Shown here piece after piece: positions 18,525 to 26,415 of a stretch of DNA of 40,404 nt (position 1 is its first letter; each line of letters begins with the position of its first letter). Source of the DNA: Amaricoccus sp. (lineage in GTDB: Bacteria; Pseudomonadota; Alphaproteobacteria; Rhodobacterales; Rhodobacteraceae); the NCBI RefSeq assembly GCF_017995835.1, contig NZ_JAGOID010000016.1:1-40404 (forward strand), in the 5' to 3' direction. Made by a program: the position numbers and the translations under genes. The notes beneath the pieces are model-generated. The model made no database searches and had not been told where the DNA came from. It saw only the letters and a list, made by a program, of their open reading frames with translations.

Positions 18525-18587
18525 TTCCACGCTTCCATCGCAGCAGCGAAAGCACGACGCCGGACGGCCGGCGCGGGGAGTCATGCC

Positions 18588-19202
18588 ATGAGAACGATCA
18601 GGATCATCGAGCATATCTCGCTCGACGGGGTGATCCAGGGCCCCGGCGGGCCCGAGGAAGATCCGACGAACGGGTTCGATCATGGCGGCTGGGCCTTTCC
18701 GCACCACGACGAGGCGGGCGGCGCCGCCATCGACGCGGCGCAGGGCAGGGGTTTCGACCTGCTGCTCGGCCGCCGGACCTACGACATTTTCGCCCGCTAC
18801 TGGCCACACGAGCAGGGCGACATGGCCGACAGCCTGAACGCCGCGCGGAAATACGTGGCGACGCACCGGCCGGAGAGCCTCGGATGGGGCCCGGTCGAAG
18901 GGCTCGGCGCGGATGTCGCGGCCAGCCTCCGCCGGATCAAGGCGGGCGACGGCCCCGACCTGATCGTCTGGGGCAGCTCGACCCTGACGCCGCCGTTGAT
19001 CGCCGAGCGGCTGGCGGACGAGGTCGTGCTCCTGGTCTTTCCGGTCCTGATCGGGCGGGGCAGGCGCATCTTCTCCGATGTCGTGAACCCGCAGGAGATG
19101 ACGCTGCTGCGCTCGCAGACCACGCCGGCCGGGGTCATCGTCAGCACCTACCGGCCGGACGGGCCGATGCGAACCGGATCCTTCGCCGACGCCGCAGCGT
19201 GA
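18588..19202 (+). CDS. Dihydrofolate reductase family protein (RibD C-terminal domain type)
   Basis: Protein of 204 aa with the RibD/DHFR-like NADPH-binding fold. Visible hallmarks are the N-terminal ISLDGVIQGPGG (6-25 region), the LLLGRRTYDIFARYWP segment (about 63-78), and the C-terminal IVWGSSTLTPPLIAERLADE followed by LLVFPVLIGRGRRIFSD. These YyaP/YwjB-like stand-alone proteins are not the housekeeping DHFR and their substrates are mostly unknown. The ATG at 18588 follows GGGAGTC. It sits 96 bases after the VOC gene, and the same VOC/DHFR-like pairing under a TetR-type operator suggests a small stress or detoxification unit. Confidence 0.88.
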   Translation: MRTIRIIEHISLDGVIQGPGGPEEDPTNGFDHGGWAFPHHDEAGGAAIDAAQGRGFDLLLGRRTYDIFARYWPHEQGDMADSLNAARKYVATHRPESLGWGPVEGLGADVAASLRRIKAGDGPDLIVWGSSTLTPPLIAERLADEVVLLVFPVLIGRGRRIFSDVVNPQEMTLLRSQTTPAGVIVSTYRPDGPMRTGSFADAAA

Positions 19203-19259
19203 TCCGTCGACCATGCGGTTCGCGCCCCCGCCGAACGGCGATCCGGACTGTCGCCCAAG

Positions 19260-19288
19260 TTGAGAATCTGTCGGTATTCGGATACACT
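19260..19288 (+). promoter_or_regulatory. Predicted promoter of the NRPS gene cluster
   Basis: TTGAGA (19260-19265) and TACACT (19283-19288) are 17 bases apart, upstream of the GTG at 19323. From there to the end of the window all genes read the same way with short gaps or overlaps, and no terminator is visible, so this may drive a transcript of more than 21 kb. The elements are imperfect and were identified by eye. Confidence 0.5.
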
Positions 19289-19322
19289 CCGATGAGTCCC
19301 AGTAGGGTAGGAGGGTCGAGCC

Positions 19323-19919
19323 GTGGATTCGGAAGAGCAACCCGACCGGCCCATCCGCAAGCGGGCCCCTCGTCAGAGCAGCACTACAGCTAGAGATGGC
19401 GGCGTCACTGACGGGAACGGCGCGGCAGTAGTTCGCGCGCTGGATGAGGCGGGGCAGTCGATGTCACGAAGTCTCTACCAGATCAACCTGTCGCTCCAGG
19501 AGCGGCAGATCGAGTCGGCGCAACGGTATCAGGCGGCGCTCCAGTCCACGCTGGAAGCGGGCGAGGTGAACGACATCAATGCGGCATACGGCGCCTATGT
19601 GAACGCGCTCGCGTCGCTGGATGGCATGCGGATCTCGGAAACGCGGGCAGCATACGTCGATCTCCTGCTGAAATTCAGCGTGGCCGCCAACCAGCAGGCG
19701 GACTTCGCGACGAAGACCTGCGTTGCGGACAACGAGCAGGCGCTCGCCGAGGCGCGCTCCGAGGCTCAGCAACAGTACAATCAGTACCTCGATACGTTGA
19801 GGTCCGTTTTCTCCAGGGCCGAAGAGGCAGACCTGCGGCCAGACGCACTCTTCGCCGTGGCCCAGAACATCGCTGCCGCAGCGGCAGCAGGCACGGCCGT
19901 TTTCGGGCGCGGCGAATAG
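19323..19919 (+). CDS. Hypothetical protein, first gene of the NRPS cluster
   Basis: Protein of 198 aa that I do not recognise. The start is GTG at 19323 with GGAGGG about nine bases upstream. It has a charged, probably disordered N-terminus (about residues 1-32, rich in E, R, K, S, T), then a long helical stretch from about 35 to 175 with heptad-like spacing (SLYQINLSLQERQIESAQRY and LAEARSEAQQQYNQYLDTL), suggesting a coiled coil or helical bundle. It ends in a short Ala-rich segment (AQNIAAAAAAGTAVFGRG). There is no signal peptide and no convincing membrane helix. It is followed after 56 bases by the S53-like gene in the same direction, so it probably belongs to the cluster. Function not inferable. 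Confidence 0.75.
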   Translation: MDSEEQPDRPIRKRAPRQSSTTARDGGVTDGNGAAVVRALDEAGQSMSRSLYQINLSLQERQIESAQRYQAALQSTLEAGEVNDINAAYGAYVNALASLDGMRISETRAAYVDLLLKFSVAANQQADFATKTCVADNEQALAEARSEAQQQYNQYLDTLRSVFSRAEEADLRPDALFAVAQNIAAAAAAGTAVFGRGE

Positions 19920-19975
19920 CCCGAAGACCGTAGGCGCCGGGACCTCACCGACGCAATCGCGCGAGGCGCTTGACG

Positions 19976-21904
19976 ATGGATTGCGCGCATGTGCCGCTCG
20001 ACGGCAGCAATCACGCCGCCTGTCCCTTCGCAACCGCGATCGGCGCCGTCCCGGGTTCCCGGACCTATCGCGTGACGGTCCTGCTTCGGCGGCGTCCGGA
20101 GGCGCCGCCGTTTCCCGACCCGGGGGAAATCGGGCGCACGGCGATCCCGGATCGGACGTATCTCTCCATCGAGGAGTTCGAAACCCTCCATGGCGCCAGC
20201 GGGGACGATGCCGCCTTGGTCGCCGACTTCGCCGAACGCTGCGGGCTGCGGGTGACCTCGATCGATCTCGGCCGCCGGACCGTTTCGCTGTTCGGGACGG
20301 CGGCGCAGTTCGCCGCCGCGTTCGGGGCCCGGCTCCAGATCTTCGCGCAAGGCGGAAGCCTCCATCGCGGCTATGTCGGCGCGTTGCAGATCCCCGAGGA
20401 CCTGAACGGCAGGGTCGTCGCCATCACCGGCCTCGACGAGCGCCCCGCGGCCGGAAGGCGGCTCTGGCCCGCCGGCAGGAACGATGCCGCCAGGGACGCC
20501 GCGGTCGTGCTGGCGCGCGCGCGCGGCACGGTCCGGCTCGCGGGGATGCTGTCGGAGCAGGCGCGCAGGTACGGGGACGAGGTGGAGGCGCACGGCGCCG
20601 TCCGGGAGCTGAGGCGGATCCGCGAGGCCCTCGGGGAGGAACTCGCCGATGCGCCGCCTGCCGAGGCCGCTCGGGCATATGCCGACAGGATCGCCGAGCC
20701 GGCGCGGCTGGCCCGGGAGTCCGCCGAGGCCATTCGCCGCGAGCGCGTCGCCGATCTGAAGGTCGAGTTCGCCGGGGCCGCCCGGACCGCCGCGCTGGAG
20801 GCGCTGGAGAAGGTCGGCGTCAAGACGGCCCCGCAGATCGCCGAACTCTACGACTTCCCGGCGGGCGCCGATGGTTCGGGCCAGTGCATCGGCATCGTGG
20901 AGCTTGGCGGGGGATACTACCGGTCGGACCTGGAGGCGTATCTCGGGTTCCTCGACCTTGCCGGCGTCGCCGTCACCGATGTCGAGGTGAGCGGCGGCCG
21001 GAACACGCCGGGCGTGACCGAGGCTTTCGACGCCGAGGTGGCGCTCGACATCCAGCTCGTCGCCGGCGCGGCGCCGGGCGCCGCGATCGCCGTCTACTTC
21101 GCGCCCCTGCATGCCGGGGGGCTGATCGACGCGGTCGAGACGGCCCTGCACGACAGGGCAATGCGGCCGAGCGTCCTCTCGATCGGCTGGGGGCTGTCCG
21201 AGGACTTCTGGCTCGGGGCGCCGATGCACGTGCGGCGCCTCGAGGACCTGTTCGCCGAGGCCGCGGCGCTCGGCGTGACCATCCTCTGCGCGGTGGGCGA
21301 CCATGGGCCGGCCGCGACCCTTCGCGGCGCCCGGCCCTGGGTGGACTATCCGGCGTCCAGTCCGCGGGCGATCGCCTGCGGCGGCACGTCCCTCAGCTCG
21401 GTCCGCGACACGATCCTCGGCGAGACGGTCTGGAACACCCTTCCGACGTTCGGAACGGCGACCGGCGGCGGGTACAGCAAGCTGTTTCCGCGGCCGGACT
21501 GGCAGAGGCCCGACGTCGTCCCGTCCCCTGCCGTGGCCGCCGAAGGCGAAGGGCGCGGCGTTCCGGACATGGCCGGCAACGCCGACCCCGGAACCGGCTA
21601 CCTCGTGCAGGTCCACGGCAGGACCAGGGTGATCGCCGGCGCCGGCGCCGTCGCGCCGCTCTTCGCCGCCATGATCGCGCGCATCAACCAGAGCCTCGGG
21701 AAGAACGTCGGCTACATCAATCCGCTGATCTACGGCGCCGGGGACCGCGGCCCGGCGTTCTTCGACGTCGTCAGCGGATCGAACGGCGCGTCACGGGCTG
21801 CCCCCGGGTGGGATCCCTGCACAGGGCTCGGGCGGCCCGTCGGATCGGGCCTGCGCGACCTTCTCCACGGCGAGGGCAGGCAGTCGGGCGTCGCAGTCGG
21901 GTAA
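19976..21904 (+). CDS. S53 (kumamolisin/sedolisin) family protein, predicted inactive protease
   Basis: Protein of 642 aa, starting at ATG 19976. Residues 1-155 match the kumamolisin pro-domain (HVPLDGS, RVTVLLRRRPE, RTYLSIEEFETLHGASGDDA, then VAITGLDERP). From about 285 the catalytic domain begins (TAPQIAELYDFPAGADGSGQ, then IVELGGGY). The Glu and Asp of the S53 active site are present at E354 and D358 (AEVALDIQLVAGAAPGA), as is the oxyanion Asp at D442 (AVGDHGP). The catalytic serine of the normal GGTSAVAPLFAAL motif is missing: the protein reads IAGAGAVAPLFAAM, with Gly557 at the serine position. The calcium-site region GWDPCTGLG is kept. A helical Ala/Arg/Glu-rich insert of about 120 residues (160-280) separates pro- and catalytic domains. 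It ends five bases before NRPS 1, so it is likely cotranslated; a binding or chaperone role is possible. Confidence 0.9.
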   Translation: MDCAHVPLDGSNHAACPFATAIGAVPGSRTYRVTVLLRRRPEAPPFPDPGEIGRTAIPDRTYLSIEEFETLHGASGDDAALVADFAERCGLRVTSIDLGRRTVSLFGTAAQFAAAFGARLQIFAQGGSLHRGYVGALQIPEDLNGRVVAITGLDERPAAGRRLWPAGRNDAARDAAVVLARARGTVRLAGMLSEQARRYGDEVEAHGAVRELRRIREALGEELADAPPAEAARAYADRIAEPARLARESAEAIRRERVADLKVEFAGAARTAALEALEKVGVKTAPQIAELYDFPAGADGSGQCIGIVELGGGYYRSDLEAYLGFLDLAGVAVTDVEVSGGRNTPGVTEAFDAEVALDIQLVAGAAPGAAIAVYFAPLHAGGLIDAVETALHDRAMRPSVLSIGWGLSEDFWLGAPMHVRRLEDLFAEAAALGVTILCAVGDHGPAATLRGARPWVDYPASSPRAIACGGTSLSSVRDTILGETVWNTLPTFGTATGGGYSKLFPRPDWQRPDVVPSPAVAAEGEGRGVPDMAGNADPGTGYLVQVHGRTRVIAGAGAVAPLFAAMIARINQSLGKNVGYINPLIYGAGDRGPAFFDVVSGSNGASRAAPGWDPCTGLGRPVGSGLRDLLHGEGRQSGVAVG

Positions 21905-21909
21905 GGGAC

Positions 21910-24900
21910 ATGAATGAACTGAGCGAGTACGTCTTTCCCCTGTCGCATGCGCAGCAGAGGCTGTGGTTCCTCGACCGGATGGCGCCGGGCAACCCGTTCT
22001 ACAACATCCCCCTCGCGATCCCGATCGCGGCGCGCCTCGACGTCCCGGTGCTCGAGCGGGCGCTGAACGCGATCATCCGGCGGCACGAGACGCTCCGCAC
22101 CGTGTTCGACGAGGTCGACGGCGAGCCGGCGCAGATCGTCCGCGAGACGATGCGGCTGCGCATCGAGGTCGTCGACATCTCGCGGATCGCCCCGCACGAA
22201 CGCGAGGCGAAGACCGTCGAGCTCGCCACCGCCGAGGCCGTCAGGCCGTTCAACCTGCGCGACGGGCCGCTCTTGCGCTGCGGCGTGATCCGGCGCGGCT
22301 TCGCCGACAACGTCCTGCTGCTGTCGATGCACCACATCGTCTCGGACGGCTGGTCGATGAGCGTCCTCGCGCGCGAACTGACGAGCCTCTACCAGTCGTA
22401 CGCGATGGGGCGCGGCGACACGCTGCCGGAGCTGCCCATCCAGTACGCGGACTTCACGATCTGGCAGCGCGAGCGTCTGGAGGGCGAGACCCTGCGGGCC
22501 GATCTCGACTACTGGCGGCAGCAACTGGCCGGTCTGCCGGTCCTGGACCTCCCGACCGACCGTCCCCGTCCCGACACCGCCAGCTTCCGCGGCGCCGCGC
22601 ATCTCGTCGCGCTCGATCCGGGGCTGTCGGCCGCCGTTCGGGAGGTCGGGCGGCGCGTCGGCGCCACGACCTACATGACGCTGCTCGCGGCCTTCGCGGC
22701 GACGATGGCGCGGAGATCCGGCCAGGACGACATCGTGATCGGCGCGCCGGTGGCCGGCCGGACCCAACCCGAGCTCGAGGGGCTGATCGGCTTCTTCGTC
22801 AACTCGGTGGTCTTCCGCATCGACGCCTCGGGCGATCCGACGTTCCTGACGCTGCTCGAGCGCGTGCGCGACACCTGCCTCGACGCCTACGCGCACCAGG
22901 AACTGCCGTTCGAGCGGCTGGTCGAAGAGCTCAATCCGGGCCGCGACGCCAGCCGCAATCCGCTTTTCCAGGTGACCTTCCAGCTCGTCAACACGCCGAC
23001 GTTCGGCGCGGCGGGCGGCGGCGAGGCGCGCGTCGAGGTGCATCGCGGCAGCGCGATCTTCGACCTCGCCTTCACGCTGATCGATGCGCCCGACTGCTAT
23101 CGCGGCATGATCGAGTATTCGACCGACCTCTTCGACGCGGCCACGATCGCGCGGATCGCCGAAGAATTCGAGACCCTTCTCCGGGCGGCGGCGGCGGGCC
23201 CCGAACTGGCGGTGTCGCGCCTGCCGGTGATCGGCGCGGCCGACGCGGCGATCCTTGCCGCGCACGAGGCGGGACCGCGAAGGCCGCTTCCGGGGAACCC
23301 GGCCTACGTGATCGACGAGATCGCGGCGCGGGCGAGCGAACGGCCCGACGCGACGGCGATCGAGATGGGGGAAGGCCGCCTCTCGTACGGCGAGCTTGCG
23401 CGGCGCTGGACGGCGCTTGCGGCGCAGCTCGGCGGTCTGGGGATCGGACCGGAGGCGCGGGTCGGCCTGCTGCTCGACCGCTCCCCGGACCTGATCGTGG
23501 CGCAGCTCGCGACGATGTCGGCCGGGGCCGCCTATGTCCCCCTCGATACTTCCTACCCGCGCGACCACCTCGCGATGATCGCCGGCGACGCCGGGCTGAG
23601 CGCCATTCTCACGGCGTCGCCGCTTCTCGATGTCGCCCGAGAGATCGCGCCCGTCGGCGCCAGCGTCATCGCCCTCGACCGGATCGAAGCCGGGACGGCC
23701 GCCGGCGACGCCACGGGCGTGACCGGGCCGCAGCACGGCGAGGGCGCGGCCTACCTGATCTATACGTCCGGCTCGACGGGGCGGCCGAAAGGCGTCGTCG
23801 TGACGAACGGCGCGCTGGCGAACCACATGCGGTGGATGATCGCGCGCTTCGGCTTCGACGCCTCGACGCGCGTGTTGCAGCGGACGGCCAGCAGCTTCGA
23901 CGCGTCGGTCTGGGAGATCCTCGCGCCCCTGATGGCGGGCGGCACGCTGGTCCTGCTGCCGCCGGAGGCGCAGCGCGACCCGGAATGGATCGTCCAGTGC
24001 CTCGACCGGCATCGGGTCTCGGTCCTCCAGGTCGTGCCGTCGCTGCTGCGGATCCTGCTCGATGAACCGGCGTTCTATCTCTGCGCCGGCCTGCGCCAGG
24101 TCTTCAGCGGCGGGGAAGCCCTGCCCGAAGACCTGCGGGCGCGGCTCGCCTCGGGCCTCGGACTCGACGTGGCGAACCTCTACGGTCCGACCGAGACGAC
24201 GATCGAGGTCGCCGCCGCCGCGACGGACGGCTCGCCGCAGCCGTTCGGCGTGCCCGTCGGACATCCCATCGACAACAGCGCGCTCCGCGTGCTCGACCGC
24301 CACCACGCGCGGCTGCCCGTCGGCGTCGTCGGCGAGGTCTATGTCAGCGGCGCGAGCCTCGCGCGCGGCTACCACGGCCGGCCGGCCGCGACCGCCGAGG
24401 TGTTTCTGCCCGATCCGTTCTCGGAGACGCCCGGCGCGCGCATGTACCGCACACGCGACCTCGCGTTCCGGCGCGGCGACGGCGCCCTCGTCTACCGGGG
24501 CCGCACCGACGACCAGATCAAGCTTCGCGGATACCGGGTCGAGTTCGGCGAGATCGAGGCGAGGATCCGCGAGGTGGACGGCGTGTCCGACTGCGCCGTC
24601 TTCACGCCTGCCGGGAGCGGCACGCTTCTTGCCGCAGTCGTCCCGGGGGCAGGCGCCGGGGGCGATGGTGACGAGAGCCTGTTCGCCACGCATCTGGATC
24701 AGTGGGAGGATCTCTACGAAAGCCTCTATGACCAGCTTTCGGAGGCCGCGGAGCCGGACTTCGACACCATCGGCTGGACCAGCAGCTACACCGGCGAGGA
24801 TATCGACCCGGCGGAGATGGCGACGTGGCGCGACACCACGGTCGAGCGCATCCTCGCCCTGAAGCCCGACAGGGTTCTGGAGATCGGCTGCGGGACCGGG

Positions 24901-26415
24901 CTCCTGCTGACGAAGATCGCGCCGCGATGCGCGCTCTATGTCGGCTCCGACATTTCCGGACCGGTCATCCGGCAGCTCGGCAGGCGCCTCGACACCCTGG
25001 GTCTCTCCGACCGGACCGTGCTGCACAAGCGTCGCGCCGACGAGCTCGACGACTTCGAGCCCGCGTCGTTCGACACGGTGATCCTCAACTCGGTCGTCCA
25101 GTACTTTCCGAGCGCGGCGTATCTCGCTCGCGTCATCGGCTCCGCGACGCGGCTGGTGCGCCCGGGCGGCGCCATCTTCGTCGGCGACGTGCGCAGCCAT
25201 GCGCTGCTGACGGCCTTCCACGCCTCGCTCGCGCAGTCGCGGCTGGGCGATGGCGCCACCGGCGAGGAGCTGCTCCACCAGGCGCACCGGGAGGCCGGCC
25301 AGGAGAAGGAGCTGGCGCTCGACGGCGGCTTCTTCCACGCGGTCGCGATGGCCGAGCCGCGGATCGCCGGGGTGGCCTGCGCGTGCAAGCGTGGCGGCTT
25401 CGACAACGAGCTCGGACGGTTCCGCTATGACGTGACGCTGCGGATCGGCGCGCCACAGGCGCCGGCGAAGTCCGCGAGGCTCGACTGGCGCGGCGACAGC
25501 CTCGACCTGCGCAGCCTCGGAGCGCGCCTGCGGCAGACCGACGCCGATTGCGTGGTCGTCGGCGGCATTCCCAACGCCCGCGTGGCGGCGCCGTTCAGGC
25601 TCGCGGCGCTGGTGCGTAACGGCGCGGCGCAGAGATCGCTCGGCGAGCTCGGGCAGGTCGCGGCCGAGGCGTTGAATGGCGCCGTCGATCCAGAGGAACT
25701 CCACGGCCTTGCCGAGACCACGCCGATGGACGTCCGCGTGCGTTTCGCGGACGCGCGGCCCGATCACCTCGAGGCCGTGTTCTGGCGGCGCGGCGACCCT
25801 CCGCCGGCGGACGAGCGGCCCGAGGCGCTGCCAACGGCGCCAGAGGGGTATCGCGGCCTTGCCAACGATCCGCTCGCCGCCGCGCGCTTCCAGGAGCTGA
25901 CGCAGCGGCTCAGGGTCCATCTGAGCGACTGTCTGCCGGAGCACATGATCCCCTCGTTGTTCGTGCAGAGGCGGTCGCTGCCGCTGAAGGCCAACGGCAA
26001 GCTCGACCGGCGCGCCCTCGCCAGCTCCGAGCACGACCGGAGCGCCACGCACGGAGCCTGCATCGCCCCGAGGAACAGCATCGAGGAGGCGCTGTCGACC
26101 ATCTGGGCCGAGGTGCTGGAGGTCGGCCGCATCGGGATCGACGACGACTTCTTCACCGCGCTCGGCGGGCACTCGCTGCTCGCCGTGCAGGTGGTCAACA
26201 AGGTGCGCGACACGCTGCGGATCGAGGCGCCGCTGCGCACGATCTTCGAGGCGCCGAGCGTGCGCGACTTCGCCGCCGCGCTCGAGGCGTCGAACGGAGA
26301 GAGCCTGACGAAGGCCGCAGCCCTGTTCGTGCGCGTGCGCGAACTGTCCGAGGCCGAGGTGGACGCGGCTCTCCAGCCCGACCCGGGGGTCCGGGCCAGC
26401 GGAGCGCGCCGGTGA
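21910..26415 (+). CDS. Nonribosomal peptide synthetase 1: C-A-MT-PCP
   Basis: Single-module NRPS of 1501 aa from the ATG at 21910. The condensation domain (about 8-440) has HHIVSDGWS with H141-H142 and D146. The adenylation domain has A3 YTSGSTGRPKG from residue 618 and A4 FDASVWE from 663. An N-methyltransferase (about 925-1150) is inserted between A8 (DDQIKLRGYRVEFGEIE) and A10 (NGKLDRRAL at 1362), with SAM motif VLEIGCGTG at 989-997 and the typical WTSSYTGEDI lead-in. The carrier domain has Ser1422 in GGHSLL. Specificity residues aligned by eye to GrsA read DAWQFGLIE-K, close to a code I recall for Gln. There is no loading module, so the first C domain may take an acyl group or a donor from another protein. 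The GTGA overlap leads into NRPS 2. Confidence 0.95.
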   Translation: MNELSEYVFPLSHAQQRLWFLDRMAPGNPFYNIPLAIPIAARLDVPVLERALNAIIRRHETLRTVFDEVDGEPAQIVRETMRLRIEVVDISRIAPHEREAKTVELATAEAVRPFNLRDGPLLRCGVIRRGFADNVLLLSMHHIVSDGWSMSVLARELTSLYQSYAMGRGDTLPELPIQYADFTIWQRERLEGETLRADLDYWRQQLAGLPVLDLPTDRPRPDTASFRGAAHLVALDPGLSAAVREVGRRVGATTYMTLLAAFAATMARRSGQDDIVIGAPVAGRTQPELEGLIGFFVNSVVFRIDASGDPTFLTLLERVRDTCLDAYAHQELPFERLVEELNPGRDASRNPLFQVTFQLVNTPTFGAAGGGEARVEVHRGSAIFDLAFTLIDAPDCYRGMIEYSTDLFDAATIARIAEEFETLLRAAAAGPELAVSRLPVIGAADAAILAAHEAGPRRPLPGNPAYVIDEIAARASERPDATAIEMGEGRLSYGELARRWTALAAQLGGLGIGPEARVGLLLDRSPDLIVAQLATMSAGAAYVPLDTSYPRDHLAMIAGDAGLSAILTASPLLDVAREIAPVGASVIALDRIEAGTAAGDATGVTGPQHGEGAAYLIYTSGSTGRPKGVVVTNGALANHMRWMIARFGFDASTRVLQRTASSFDASVWEILAPLMAGGTLVLLPPEAQRDPEWIVQCLDRHRVSVLQVVPSLLRILLDEPAFYLCAGLRQVFSGGEALPEDLRARLASGLGLDVANLYGPTETTIEVAAAATDGSPQPFGVPVGHPIDNSALRVLDRHHARLPVGVVGEVYVSGASLARGYHGRPAATAEVFLPDPFSETPGARMYRTRDLAFRRGDGALVYRGRTDDQIKLRGYRVEFGEIEARIREVDGVSDCAVFTPAGSGTLLAAVVPGAGAGGDGDESLFATHLDQWEDLYESLYDQLSEAAEPDFDTIGWTSSYTGEDIDPAEMATWRDTTVERILALKPDRVLEIGCGTGLLLTKIAPRCALYVGSDISGPVIRQLGRRLDTLGLSDRTVLHKRRADELDDFEPASFDTVILNSVVQYFPSAAYLARVIGSATRLVRPGGAIFVGDVRSHALLTAFHASLAQSRLGDGATGEELLHQAHREAGQEKELALDGGFFHAVAMAEPRIAGVACACKRGGFDNELGRFRYDVTLRIGAPQAPAKSARLDWRGDSLDLRSLGARLRQTDADCVVVGGIPNARVAAPFRLAALVRNGAAQRSLGELGQVAAEALNGAVDPEELHGLAETTPMDVRVRFADARPDHLEAVFWRRGDPPPADERPEALPTAPEGYRGLANDPLAAARFQELTQRLRVHLSDCLPEHMIPSLFVQRRSLPLKANGKLDRRALASSEHDRSATHGACIAPRNSIEEALSTIWAEVLEVGRIGIDDDFFTALGGHSLLAVQVVNKVRDTLRIEAPLRTIFEAPSVRDFAAALEASNGESLTKAAALFVRVRELSEAEVDAALQPDPGVRASGARR

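Noticed and set aside
21398-21415. GGTSLSS (residues 469-475 region) of the S53-like protein as a possible catalytic serine
   Set aside because: This segment corresponds to the conserved non-catalytic GGT(S/T) stretch present in S53 proteins in addition to the nucleophile motif; the nucleophile position is about 85 residues later, before AVAPLF.
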